Below are positions 51,784 through 60,673 of a stretch of 64,000 bases of DNA, one piece after another (position 1 is the stretch's first letter; the number at the start of each line of letters is the position of its first letter). A model generated the notes under the pieces. That model ran no database searches. It worked only from the letters and a program-made list of their open reading frames with translations, and had not been told where the DNA came from. Made by a program: the position numbers and the translations under genes. Origin of the DNA: Antricoccus suffuscus (GTDB taxonomy: Bacteria; Actinomycetota; Actinomycetes; Mycobacteriales; Antricoccaceae). The stretch is taken from contig NZ_PVUE01000001.1 of assembly GCF_003003235.1 (NCBI RefSeq), positions 434,001 to 498,000 on the forward strand, read 5' to 3'.

Positions 51784-52431
51784 ATGGCCGCGAAGTCACC
51801 GCAGCGTCAGCCAGTCGTCGGCGGGCGTGCCGCGGTGAGTCCGACTGCCGTGCGGGAGGCCGCATTGACGTTGTTCGCCGAGCGGGGCTACCACGGTACG
51901 GCGCTGAGTCAGATCGCGAAGGCGCTCGACATTCAGACGCCGAGCCTCTACAACCACATGGCATCCAAGCAGGACTTGCTCGTTGCGATACTGCAAGACA
52001 CCACCGACCGCGTGCTTGCCGAGTACGACGCCGCGGTTGACGGCGTCGAGGATGTCGGGGAGCGGCTCAGTGCGGCCACCTATACCTACGCTCTCCGCCA
52101 TGCGACGCATCCGCGCGAGGCGGTCATCGTCAATCGCGACGCAACAGCCATCGACGAACCGGTTCGCGCCGCGGTCTACGCGAAACGTCGCAAACATGCC
52201 GACGATTTCCGCGAGCTAATCCAGAAGGGCGTCGAGTCCGGCCGCTTCGACGTGGAGAACGCTACCGTCGCGGCGTTCGCGATCCTCGAGATGTGTGTCA
52301 GCATCGCGCGATGGTTCGACCCTGATGGGCCGGTTTCGGCCGAGGAGATCGCGCGCCAGCACGGCGAATTCGCCCTGCGCATCGTCGGCGTGAGGTCGGC
52401 CCTCTCCGCGTGTTCGGATGGCGCGTCGTAG
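51784..52431 (+). CDS. TetR-family regulator of the downstream catabolic operon
   Basis: 215 residues from ATG 51784 (GGAGGAGATA upstream). The helix-turn-helix is AVREAALTLFAERGYHGTAL through QTPSLYNHMASKQDLL near 20-66. The C-terminal ligand domain is of the TetR_C_17-like kind (KHADDFRELIQKGVESGRF). It precedes the ligase operon on the same strand, and both promoters share TAACTAACG. Probably senses an acyl-CoA or aromatic acid. Confidence 0.92.
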   Translation: MAAKSPQRQPVVGGRAAVSPTAVREAALTLFAERGYHGTALSQIAKALDIQTPSLYNHMASKQDLLVAILQDTTDRVLAEYDAAVDGVEDVGERLSAATYTYALRHATHPREAVIVNRDATAIDEPVRAAVYAKRRKHADDFRELIQKGVESGRFDVENATVAAFAILEMCVSIARWFDPDGPVSAEEIARQHGEFALRIVGVRSALSACSDGAS

Positions 52432-52635
52432 CTCACTACGGGAGGTCACGCCTACCGTCGACCCGATGGAATCGCTGTCGTGCCGCTATCGCTTCTCGGT
52501 CTCTAAATAGACCACCATCACGAGGCCAACCGCTGCGAGTCGACTCCTCCCAGTGGCCATCGTCGCTCGGAAGACTCCCAAATTCCGGTTCGTAGGGATC
52601 GGCCCTTGCCGAAAATGGCGCAGCGCAATACAGTC

Positions 52636-52653
52636 ACTAATTATCGTTAGTTA
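52636..52653. promoter_or_regulatory. Candidate TetR operator upstream of the ligase operon
   Basis: ACTAA (52636-52640), TTATCG, TTAGT (52647-52651) is a small palindrome, and CGTTAGTTA (52645-52653) is the inverted TAACTAACG found upstream of the TetR gene. It lies 30 bp before the ligase GTG. The rest of the 250-bp gap 52432-52682 shows nothing recognisable. Confidence 0.55.
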
Positions 52654-52682
52654 GCGGCAGGACACGGGCTGAGGAGGTTGGA

Positions 52683-54212
52683 GTGATCCACACCGAGCTG
52701 ATCCAACCGATCGACGCTCTGCTCAAGAGACATGCGGCGGCGGCTCCGAGTCGGGTTGCATTTAGGGACGAGCGGCGTGAGGCGACGTATGCCGACCTCA
52801 TCCTGCGCACCGGCCGCCTCGCGGGAAGCCTGCAGGCGCTGGGCATCGAAACGGGTGAAAGAGCCCTTATATACATGGACAACTGCGTCGAAGTCGTCGA
52901 GGCGTATCTGGCACTACCACGTGCGGGGCTCGTTGCGGTCTGCGCGAACCCCGGCTCTGCGGCCGCGGAGATCGAGCACATCCTCAGCGACAGCCAGGCG
53001 CGGATCGTCTTCACCGACCAGGACCACCTAAGTGTCGTTCGGGCCTTGGCCCCGCCCGATGACGTGCGGATCGTGGTGGTTGACGGCGACGCCGACGACG
53101 TACTGCAGTTTGAAGACCTCGCGAAGGCGACCGACGTACCACCGGCTCGCGACAGCCTGAGCCTGGACGACGTCTCATTCATGCTTTACACCTCCGGTAC
53201 GACGGGCCGGCCTAAAGGCGTCTACCTCACGCAGCGCGGCTGCCTGTGGATCGCGGCCGCCTGCTGGGCGCCGATTCTCGGGCTGTGCGCGGACGACTAC
53301 ATACTCTCCCCGCTACCGCTATTTCATTCATACGCGCTCGTGATGTCCGTGACCGGGGTGCTGGCGGTTGGGGCCACCGAGCGAATCATGCGCAAGTTCA
53401 GTCCCGACCAAGTTATCGGCTACCTCGAGTCCGAGGACATCACATTCCTGCCTGGCGTGCCGACGATGTTCAACTACTTGCTGCAGGCCGCCGGCGATCG
53501 CGGGCTGACCCCGAAGGCGCTGCGAATGTGCATTTCGGCCGGCGCCATCATGCCCGCTGCGCTGAACGAGAAGTTCGAGAGTGCCTTCCACATACCGCTT
53601 CTTGACGGTTACGGCATCACCGAGACTTCGACCATGGTGACCATGAACTGGCCGACCGGCACCCGCAAAATGGGTTCATGCGGGCTCCCGTTACCCGGTT
53701 CGACGGTCCGGCTGATCGATCCTGCGACCGGCGAAGACGCGGCACCCGGAGCCGAGGGCGAGATTTGGGTGCAGGGTCCGCATGTCGCGCCCGGCTACCA
53801 CCAGCTCTCGGAGGCCACGGCCGCGGCGTTCGCCGGTGGTTGGTACCACACCGGAGATCTCGCGCAGCGTGATGAGGACGGTTTTCTGACGATCAGCGGC
53901 CGGATCAAGGAACTCATCATTCGAGGTGGCGAAAACATCTATCCGGCCGAAGTGGAGGCCGCGCTGATGCTGCATGACTCGGTCGCCGATGCGGCCGTCG
54001 TCTCGCGTCCACATGAAGCGCTCGGTGAAGTGCCCGTCGCGTTCATCGTCCCGGCCGGCGACGGCCTCGACATCGACGCGCTCAAGGCGCATTGTGCGAC
54101 CCGGCTCGCCGCGGTCAAAGTACCGAGCGAGTACGTCGTCATCGACGCGATACCGCGCACCGGCTCCGGCAAGGTCCTGCGTTTCAAACTCCAAGAAAGG
54201 CTCGAAGGATGA
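52683..54212 (+). CDS. Acyl-CoA synthetase (AMP-forming)
   Basis: 509 residues from GTG (GAGGAGGTTGGA upstream). LYTSGTTGRPKG near 168 is the ATP motif, YGITETSTMV near 310, YHTGDLAQRDEDGFLTISGRIKE near 387 and the catalytic Lys in RTGSGKVLRFKL near 496. It activates the operon substrate to its CoA thioester. The stop overlaps the start of the MBL gene. Confidence 0.93.
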   Translation: MIHTELIQPIDALLKRHAAAAPSRVAFRDERREATYADLILRTGRLAGSLQALGIETGERALIYMDNCVEVVEAYLALPRAGLVAVCANPGSAAAEIEHILSDSQARIVFTDQDHLSVVRALAPPDDVRIVVVDGDADDVLQFEDLAKATDVPPARDSLSLDDVSFMLYTSGTTGRPKGVYLTQRGCLWIAAACWAPILGLCADDYILSPLPLFHSYALVMSVTGVLAVGATERIMRKFSPDQVIGYLESEDITFLPGVPTMFNYLLQAAGDRGLTPKALRMCISAGAIMPAALNEKFESAFHIPLLDGYGITETSTMVTMNWPTGTRKMGSCGLPLPGSTVRLIDPATGEDAAPGAEGEIWVQGPHVAPGYHQLSEATAAAFAGGWYHTGDLAQRDEDGFLTISGRIKELIIRGGENIYPAEVEAALMLHDSVADAAVVSRPHEALGEVPVAFIVPAGDGLDIDALKAHCATRLAAVKVPSEYVVIDAIPRTGSGKVLRFKLQERLEG

Positions 54213-55003
54213 AGATCGGTGATCTCGACATCATTCCCATCTCCGATGGCACGGCCACCGAACAAGGCCGCGAGATACTAAGCCGCCCCGGCGTCGAAGA
54301 CCCGTGGGCATGCCATCCGGACGTGCTCGACGCGGACGGCGCGCTGCATTTCGACCTCGGCGGGTTCCTGCTGCGTACCGGCGACCGGACCATCTTGATC
54401 GACGCCGGCGTGGGCCGCATCGACAACGGCCAGTACGTCGGGGGCGGTTTCCTCGACAGTCTCGCCGCGGCCGGCGTGCAGCCGGATCAGGTCACCGACG
54501 TCGTACTGACGCACCTGCACTTTGACCACGTCGGCTGGACGACCTCGCGGGGCGCGGTGGTGTTTCCCAACGCGACGTATAGGGCTCATCGCGCCGACTG
54601 GGACCATTTCGTCGAGGCGCCGGACGCCTTACCGGGCGCCGTCAAAAAGCTGACACCGCTCAAGAACCAGCTCGACCTATTTGACTCCGAGCACACGATC
54701 GCACCAGGTCTCGACGCACGGCCGGCGCCTGGCCACACGCCCGGCTCGACGGTGTACGTCGTGTCCAGCGGCGCCGCGCGCGCATTGATGCTTGGCGATG
54801 TCGTGCACTCGGTCGTCGAGCTCGCCGAGCCGGACTGGGAAGCGGTGTTTGACGTAGATCCCACGGCGGCGAGCGCCGTACGCAACACGATCGCCGACGA
54901 GGTCCTCGACACCGACACCCTCGTCGCCCCGGCACATTTCCCCGGCCTGGCCTTCGGCCGGGTCGTGACCACCTCCAGCGGCCGCCGCTGGACCGCGATT
55001 TAG
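54209..55003 (+). CDS. MBL-fold metallo-hydrolase (lactonase/thioesterase type)
   Basis: 264 residues. The zinc motif THLHFDHVG lies at 101-109; GHTPGSTVYVVSS near 174 and GDVVH near 191 give further ligands. ATG 54209 overlaps the ligase stop (ATGA). Architecture resembles quorum-quenching-like lactonases, but in this operon it may hydrolyse a ring-opened thioester or lactone. Cytoplasmic, no signal peptide. Confidence 0.88.
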   Translation: MKIGDLDIIPISDGTATEQGREILSRPGVEDPWACHPDVLDADGALHFDLGGFLLRTGDRTILIDAGVGRIDNGQYVGGGFLDSLAAAGVQPDQVTDVVLTHLHFDHVGWTTSRGAVVFPNATYRAHRADWDHFVEAPDALPGAVKKLTPLKNQLDLFDSEHTIAPGLDARPAPGHTPGSTVYVVSSGAARALMLGDVVHSVVELAEPDWEAVFDVDPTAASAVRNTIADEVLDTDTLVAPAHFPGLAFGRVVTTSSGRRWTAI

Positions 55004-55019
55004 ACGAGAGAGAAACACT

Positions 55020-55787
55020 ATGGACTTGCAGCTTGCCGGAAAGACCGTATTCGTGAGCGGATCGGGCCAAGGGCTCGGCCGCGCGATCGGTGAGGCGTTC
55101 GCCGCAGAAGGGGCCAAGGTCGCCTTCCACTACAACTCCTCAGGAGCAGGTGCAGAGGAAGCCGTGGCCGGGATCAAGGCCGCCGGAGGCCAGGCCGTCG
55201 CGGTGGGAGCGGACATCCGCGACGACGCAGCCGTCCAAAAGGCCGTCGACACGGCGGAGTCCGAGCTCGGCCCCATCGACGTACTGGTCAACAACTCGGC
55301 GGTGACCGGCACCGGCAAGTTCGTCGACACGACCCCCGAAGAGTGGGCCCGACAGGCCGACGTCACGATCATGGGCACCCTGCGGATGACCCAGGCAGTC
55401 GTGAAGAAGATGATCGCCAACGGCGGTGGCTCCATCGTCAGCCTGATGGGAGACTCCGGCCGGGTCGGCGAGTCCGGTCTGCTGGTGACCGCGACGACCC
55501 GATCGACGACTGTCGGCCTGACCAAGTCTCTCGCCAAAGAGCTTGCGCGCCACCAAATCCGGGCCAACGCCGTGTCCATTGCTTTGGTGCGTACGGACAA
55601 TTTCGACCAGCACGTCGGGTCGAAGGAGGACGAGCGGATGAAGAAGATCCTGTCGATGTATCCGTTGCGCCGCCTCGGCAAGCCCGACGACGTCACGCCG
55701 ACGATCCTGCTGCTGGCCTCGCCCCTCTCGTCGTGGACCACCGGGCAGGTGCTGTCGGTCAACGGCGGCTACTCGATGCAGTCCTGA
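55020..55787 (+). CDS. SDR-family protein lacking the catalytic YxxxK motif
   Basis: 255 residues. The NAD(P) motif SGSGQGLGRAIG near 13-24 and NNSA near 91 are present. At the active site the sequence reads VTATTRSTTVG where YxAxK is expected, so Tyr is Thr and Lys is Arg. It ends with GQVLSVNGGYSM, typical of FabG-like proteins. Either a pseudo-enzyme or a hydrolase-like variant. The stop shares bases with the start of the molybdenum hydroxylase gene. Confidence 0.87.
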   Translation: MDLQLAGKTVFVSGSGQGLGRAIGEAFAAEGAKVAFHYNSSGAGAEEAVAGIKAAGGQAVAVGADIRDDAAVQKAVDTAESELGPIDVLVNNSAVTGTGKFVDTTPEEWARQADVTIMGTLRMTQAVVKKMIANGGGSIVSLMGDSGRVGESGLLVTATTRSTTVGLTKSLAKELARHQIRANAVSIALVRTDNFDQHVGSKEDERMKKILSMYPLRRLGKPDDVTPTILLLASPLSSWTTGQVLSVNGGYSMQS

Positions 55788-58126
55788 TGTCCGTCGGTAG
55801 TGCCGGCAGCGTCGGAAAGAGCGTCCGCCGCAAGGAGGACGGCCGGCTGATCACCGGCCACGGCCGGTTCGTCTCCGATTTGCAACTGCCGCGAATGCAG
55901 CATGTCGCGTTCTTGCGCAGTCCGATGGGCCACGCGCAGATCACCGGGATCGACACCAGCCGCGCCGACGGATACCGGGTATTCACTGGGGCGCAGGACA
56001 CCTTCAAGAATGTGGTGCTGCGGGCGCAGTCGGCGCTGCCGTCGTACGTCGAGACCGAGCAGCCGATCCTCGCGTGGGACAAGGTCCGCTTCGCAGGGGA
56101 GGCGATCGCGGCCGTCGTTGCCTCCAACCGCTACCGGGCCGAGGACGGCCTCGAGATGATCGACGTCGAGTTCGAACCGTTGGAGGCGAATGTCTGCGCC
56201 TGGCGCGAACCGACAAGCGTGATCCACAACGACGCACCCGATAACGTCCTGCTGCACAGGAGGTTCGAGGCCGGTGACGTGGAGGAGGCCATGGGTGGTG
56301 CCGCCGTCGTCGTGGACCGTGAGCTCACCACCAACCGGCACGCGGGCAACCCGATGGAGTGCCGGGCCGGGGTCGCGCTGTGGGACGCCGCCGATCGCAC
56401 GCTGACGTTTTGGTCCGGCACCCAGGTGCCGTTCCTTGTCCGCAACATCATCGCCGAACTGCTGGGCCTGTCCGAGGGTAACGTGCGAGTGATCGCCCCG
56501 GACGTGGGCGGCGGGTTCGGCACGAAGTCGGTCATTTACCCAGAAGACGTCGCGCTGTGCCTGATCGCGCAGCAGATGCCCGGCGTACCGGTGAAGTGGC
56601 TCGAGGACCGCATCGAGCATCTCGCTTCTGCAACGCACGCCCGGGAGCATCGCTACCTACTGAAGGCCGGCTTCGCCGCCGACGGCGTACTGATCGGGCT
56701 CGACGCCGACATCACCTGCAACGTGGGCGCGTATTCGGTCTATCCATGGACGGCGGGGATCGAGCCACTCATGGCGGGAGGCTTGCTTACCGGTCCCTAC
56801 AAACTTGCCAACTATAGATGCGAAGTTCGCGGCGTCACGACCAACACCTCGCCGTCGGGACCGTATCGTGGAGTCGCGCGGCCGGCGAGTGTCTTTGCGA
56901 TGGAGTCGATCATGGACGACGCCGCGCGACGGCTCGGCATCGACCCGATCGAGATCCGGCGGCGCAACTTGATCGGACCAGGCGACGTTCCCTACAAAAT
57001 GCCGTCCCGGCTCGTCGACGAGTCGGGGCACTACAACGAATGCATGGACAAGGCGCTCACGCTCATCGACTATCCCAAGTGGCGCGCCGAACAAGAGCAT
57101 CGGCGTACGACGGGAGATGCGCCGATCGGGATCGGGGTCGCCTGCTACAACGAGCTCACCGGACTGGGCCGGGCCGCGTCGGCGGGTCCTCGGATGCCGT
57201 TTCGCACCGGTCACGACGCGTGCACCGTGCGGATCAACCCCGACGGCCGCGTGACCGTCTTCAGCGGCGTCAGCTCGCAAGGGCAGGCGCTCGAGACGAC
57301 GATGGCGCAGGTCGTCGCGGACGCGGTCGGGGTCTCGTACGACGACGTCGACGTACGCATCGGAGACACCAACGAGTCGCTGTGGGGGTTCGGCGCATTC
57401 TCATCGCGCCAGGCGGTCATCGGCGGCGGCGCCGCGCACTTGGCCGGCGAAGCGGTGCGGGACAGGGCATTGAAGCTTGCCGCGGCGCTCAAGGAGATTG
57501 ACGTGGCCGACCTGATCTTGCGTGACGGCGTGATCGAAGTAAAGGGCGAACCACAGCCGCTGATCAGCCTCGCCGAGGTGGCCCGCGTTGCCTACCTCGA
57601 GTCCAACCGGCTGCCCGACGGATTTGAGCCTGGCTTGGAGGCGATGAAGTTTTACGATCCGATCCGGGGCGCCTTCGCCGCCGGCGTACAGGTCGGCGTC
57701 GTCGAGGTCGACACCCGGACCGGGGCGCTGCGAATTCTCGACTACGTATGCGTCGAGGATGCTGGCAAGGTGGTGCATCCGCAGGTCGTCGACGGCCAGA
57801 TCGCCGGAGCTATCGCGCAGGGTCTTGGCGGCGCGATGCTCGAGCACCTCGTGTACGACGACGCCGGCAACCTGACGACCGGGACACTGATGGACTACCT
57901 GATGCCCACCACCGCAGACATACCGGACATCACCATCGGGCACATCTCGCGGCCGCCCGACAACCCGACCGGCGTCCGCGGAGTGGGCGAAGGCGGCACC
58001 CTGGGACCGAACGCCGTACTGGCCGGTGCCGTGGGCGACGCGCTCGGCATCCTGGTCGAGGACCTGCCGGTCGATCCGGCCAGAGTGCGCGAGATGGCGC
58101 GCCGGCGTACGGAGGTGGCGTCGTGA
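55787..58126 (+). CDS. Molybdenum hydroxylase large subunit (xanthine dehydrogenase / CoxL family)
   Basis: 779 residues from ATG 55787, overlapping the SDR stop (TGATG). The N-terminal a/b hammerhead begins KSVRRKEDGRLITGHGRFV. GGGFGTK near 241, PYRGVARP near 363 and the C-terminal GVGEGGTLGPNAV with the catalytic Glu (about 742) mark the molybdopterin site. The CO dehydrogenase form I motif AYRCSFR is absent (PYRGVARP instead), so it is a hydroxylase of an organic substrate, likely an aromatic or N-heterocycle. It works with the M and S subunits encoded next. Confidence 0.92.
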   Translation: MSVGSAGSVGKSVRRKEDGRLITGHGRFVSDLQLPRMQHVAFLRSPMGHAQITGIDTSRADGYRVFTGAQDTFKNVVLRAQSALPSYVETEQPILAWDKVRFAGEAIAAVVASNRYRAEDGLEMIDVEFEPLEANVCAWREPTSVIHNDAPDNVLLHRRFEAGDVEEAMGGAAVVVDRELTTNRHAGNPMECRAGVALWDAADRTLTFWSGTQVPFLVRNIIAELLGLSEGNVRVIAPDVGGGFGTKSVIYPEDVALCLIAQQMPGVPVKWLEDRIEHLASATHAREHRYLLKAGFAADGVLIGLDADITCNVGAYSVYPWTAGIEPLMAGGLLTGPYKLANYRCEVRGVTTNTSPSGPYRGVARPASVFAMESIMDDAARRLGIDPIEIRRRNLIGPGDVPYKMPSRLVDESGHYNECMDKALTLIDYPKWRAEQEHRRTTGDAPIGIGVACYNELTGLGRAASAGPRMPFRTGHDACTVRINPDGRVTVFSGVSSQGQALETTMAQVVADAVGVSYDDVDVRIGDTNESLWGFGAFSSRQAVIGGGAAHLAGEAVRDRALKLAAALKEIDVADLILRDGVIEVKGEPQPLISLAEVARVAYLESNRLPDGFEPGLEAMKFYDPIRGAFAAGVQVGVVEVDTRTGALRILDYVCVEDAGKVVHPQVVDGQIAGAIAQGLGGAMLEHLVYDDAGNLTTGTLMDYLMPTTADIPDITIGHISRPPDNPTGVRGVGEGGTLGPNAVLAGAVGDALGILVEDLPVDPARVREMARRRTEVAS

Positions 58127-58947
58127 AGCCGCCGAAGTTCGACTACGTACGCGCGGCCAGCGTCGCCGAGGCCGTCGCGGTCCTGGATGCCAATGAGGAC
58201 AGCAAAATCCTGGCCGGTGGGCAGAGTTTCGTGCCCGTCCTCGCGCTGCGGATGGCGCAGCCAAGCGTGGTCGTCGACATCAACCGGATCGACGGACTGT
58301 CGGGGCTGGAACAGCTCGCCGATGGGACCACTCGCGTCGGGGCCCTCGTGCGGCACTATCAGCTCGTCGAACAGCGGCAGCATCCGCTGCTAGCCTCCGG
58401 CGCCCGGTGGATCGGGCACACCGCGATCCGCAGCCGCGGCACCTGCGCGGGGAGTATCGCGCACGCCGACTCGTCCGCGGAGCTGCCGGTATTGGCTACT
58501 GCGCTGGACGCGACGGTGCACATCACCGGTCCTGCATCGACGCGCACGTTGGCGGTTGAGCAGCTCTTCCAGGGCGCGATGACGACCGCGCTCGAGGAAA
58601 ACGAGATGATCACCGCCGTCGACTTCAAGATCGCTGAGCGGTGGGGCTTTGCCGAGTTTGCCCGCAGGCACGGCGACTTCGCGATCGTGCTCGCTGCGGC
58701 GGCAGAGGTCGACGGGGAGCTGCGCGTCGTACTCGGCGGTGTCGGTGGCGTGCCCGAGCGCGCGTTTGCCGCTGAGCAAGAGTACGGCGCGGGAGGCCCC
58801 GCAGCGATCGACCGGGCGGCCGCGGCCGCTGCCGATCAAATCAACCCGACCGCCGACCTGCACGGCTCGGTCGAGTTCCGCCGCGACATCACCCGCGAGA
58901 TGGTACGGCGGGCGCTCACTCAGTTCTCGACAGCGAAAGCCTCTTAG
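58123..58947 (+). CDS. Molybdenum hydroxylase FAD-binding subunit (CoxM-like)
   Basis: 274 residues from GTG 58123, overlapping the L-subunit stop (GTGA). AGGQSFVPVLALRM near 31-44 and IRSRGTCAGSIAHADSSAELP near 103-123 are the two FAD-binding motifs. It passes electrons from the iron-sulfur subunit to the acceptor. Confidence 0.93.
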   Translation: MKPPKFDYVRAASVAEAVAVLDANEDSKILAGGQSFVPVLALRMAQPSVVVDINRIDGLSGLEQLADGTTRVGALVRHYQLVEQRQHPLLASGARWIGHTAIRSRGTCAGSIAHADSSAELPVLATALDATVHITGPASTRTLAVEQLFQGAMTTALEENEMITAVDFKIAERWGFAEFARRHGDFAIVLAAAAEVDGELRVVLGGVGGVPERAFAAEQEYGAGGPAAIDRAAAAAADQINPTADLHGSVEFRRDITREMVRRALTQFSTAKAS

Positions 58948-58955
58948 GAGCCGGC

Positions 58956-59447
58956 ATGCGGACTCAATTCACCGTCAACGATGCGGCGTACGGCCTCGAC
59001 GTCGAGCCGCGGCTAACGCTCGTGGACGCGTTGCGGGAGGAGTGCGGGCTGACCGGCACACACGTTGGCTGTGAACACGGCGTGTGCGGAGCTTGCACGG
59101 TCATCGTCGACGGGCAGCCGGTGCGCAGTTGCCTGATGCTCGCGGTCCAGGCCGACGGTACGTCGGTGAGCACGGTCGAAGGACTCGCCGCCGCCGGGCC
59201 CGACGGCGAGGTGCTGCACCCACTGCAGGAGGCGTTCGTGACGCACCACGGTCTGCAGTGCGGCTTCTGTACGCCGGGGATGCTGATGAGCGCGCTGCAC
59301 CTGATCGAGACCGAAACGGACCTCACGCGGGACCGGATCCGCGAGGAGATGTCGGGGAACATCTGCCGGTGCACCGGTTATCAGACGATCGTCGATGCCA
59401 TCGAGTCCGCCGCGGCGACAATGAGCAGCCAAGCCGCGGTTCGATAG
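58956..59447 (+). CDS. Molybdenum hydroxylase [2Fe-2S] subunit (CoxS-like)
   Basis: 163 residues. Plant-type cluster ligands are Cys39, Cys44, Cys47 and Cys59 (CEHGVCGAC, RSC). The second cluster uses Cys102, Cys105, Cys137 and Cys139 (CGFC, CRC). All eight are present. It ends the operon, 8 bp after the FAD subunit; a hairpin terminator follows. Confidence 0.95.
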   Translation: MRTQFTVNDAAYGLDVEPRLTLVDALREECGLTGTHVGCEHGVCGACTVIVDGQPVRSCLMLAVQADGTSVSTVEGLAAAGPDGEVLHPLQEAFVTHHGLQCGFCTPGMLMSALHLIETETDLTRDRIREEMSGNICRCTGYQTIVDAIESAAATMSSQAAVR

Positions 59448-59475
59448 CAGTCTGACCCGACAGCCTGTATCACCG

Positions 59476-59519
59476 ACTGTGCACTTGTGTCACCGACCTC
59501 GGTAACACAAGTGCACAGT
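59476..59519. terminator. Bidirectional hairpin terminator
   Basis: ACTGTGCACTTGTGT (59476-59490) and its exact reverse complement (59505-59519) with a 14-base loop that itself holds ACCGA/TCGGT. It stands between the converging hydroxylase operon and the iron-binding protein gene. No T-run, but a 15-bp perfect stem. Confidence 0.75.
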
Positions 59520-59551
59520 TCACGACACAAGCAACGGCCTCGCGAGTCGCG

Positions 59552-60619
59552 TTAGCCCTCGGTGCTTTGCGGGGCGACGCCGCTAACTGCGTCGACCAGC
59601 CGGGGGACGAGGTGTTCGAGCACGTACTTCTGGCTCAGCGGCGTGAGGAAGTAGATCGCGCCGGCCAGTTCGGCGTCGGTGAAGATCGCGTGGTTGCCGG
59701 TGACCGCGCTCAGGCTGGAGACAGTCCCGAATTTGAGCAGGTCGCCGATGCCCTCAGGTGACTCGGTGGCGAAGACGATCACGTCGGCATCGATAAGGCC
59801 GATGTTCTCGGCGGAGATCTGAGCCTGAGAGCCTGCAGTGGGGGCGTAGGTCTCGAGGCCCTGCGTCATGTTGAAACCGAGGTCGGTCAAGAAGTCGGTA
59901 TTGATGCCGTCCGGATACACCCAGAGGTTGCCTTCGTACGGCGTGCCCTGCGAGAAGGTGGCGGTTAGACCTTTGAATTCCGGGTGCGCGGCGGCCGCGT
60001 CGGTGTACGCCGATTCCACGCCGGCGATCAGTTTGTCGCCGGCGTCCGAGCGTCCGACGGCGGCCGCTACCTGCCGGGTCTGGTCCCGCCAGTTCGAGAA
60101 GTACTCCTCCGAACCCTTGATGCTCGTGACTGTCGGGGCGATCTTCGACAGCTCTTGATAGGTCTCTTTCGTGAGTCCGGCGTTGGTGCCGATGATGAGG
60201 TCGGGTTTCAGTGCCGCGATCTTCTCGTACTGTAGGCCGTCGGTCTGGTCGAGGACGGCTGGTTTGGCGTCGCCGAGCAGGTCTGTGGCCCACGGCCAGA
60301 CCGCGTATGGTTGGTCGCCGTACCACTCGGTGGTGGCGATCGGCGTGACTCCGAGCTCAAGCAGGATGTCCTGCTCGGTCAGACCCACGACGACCACGCG
60401 CTGCGGCTCGGCGTCGATCTTGGTCTGGCCGAACTTGTGCTCGACGGTGACGGGGAAACTGTCGGTCGCCTCGGTCGTGTAGTTGGGGTTGGTTTTTTCC
60501 TCGCCCGAGGCGCTACTGCAACCGGCGAGGGCGCCTCCTAAGAATGCGAGTGCGGCGACCGCGGTGAGGACGCGCGCGACGACGGAAGTCGTGCGGCGTC
60601 CCGGATAGGTGATGTTCAT
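59552..60619 (-). CDS. Iron-siderophore ABC transporter substrate-binding lipoprotein (FecB/FepB-like)
   Basis: 355 residues. The signal peptide ends at the lipobox LAGC, Cys34, so the protein is membrane-anchored. The class III binding fold follows (PQRVVVVGLTEQDILLELGVTPIATTEWYG near 72-101, LKPDLIIGTN near 136, LFYLTPLSQKYVLEHLVPRL-like end). It delivers ferric siderophores to a permease that is not in the window. An IdeR/DtxR-like iron box (60655-60673) lies 36 bp upstream, so it should be iron-repressed. Confidence 0.9.
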   Translation of the reverse strand: MNITYPGRRTTSVVARVLTAVAALAFLGGALAGCSSASGEEKTNPNYTTEATDSFPVTVEHKFGQTKIDAEPQRVVVVGLTEQDILLELGVTPIATTEWYGDQPYAVWPWATDLLGDAKPAVLDQTDGLQYEKIAALKPDLIIGTNAGLTKETYQELSKIAPTVTSIKGSEEYFSNWRDQTRQVAAAVGRSDAGDKLIAGVESAYTDAAAAHPEFKGLTATFSQGTPYEGNLWVYPDGINTDFLTDLGFNMTQGLETYAPTAGSQAQISAENIGLIDADVIVFATESPEGIGDLLKFGTVSSLSAVTGNHAIFTDAELAGAIYFLTPLSQKYVLEHLVPRLVDAVSGVAPQSTEG

Positions 60620-60654
60620 AGGCCCTTCAACGGGTCGAAGTGATTAGTAGCTAT

Positions 60655-60673
60655 TTAGCGTAGCCTAACCTAA
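60655..60673. promoter_or_regulatory. IdeR/DtxR-type iron box
   Basis: TTAGCGTAGCCTAACCTAA matches the mycobacterial IdeR consensus TTAGGTTAGGCTAACCTAA at 16 of 19 positions; the right half-site is perfect. It is upstream of the siderophore-binding lipoprotein gene. Confidence 0.8.

Noticed and set aside
55787-59447. Aerobic CO dehydrogenase (coxLMS)
   Set aside because: The large subunit has PYRGVARP, not the form I AYRCSFR loop, and the maturation genes usually linked to cox are missing.
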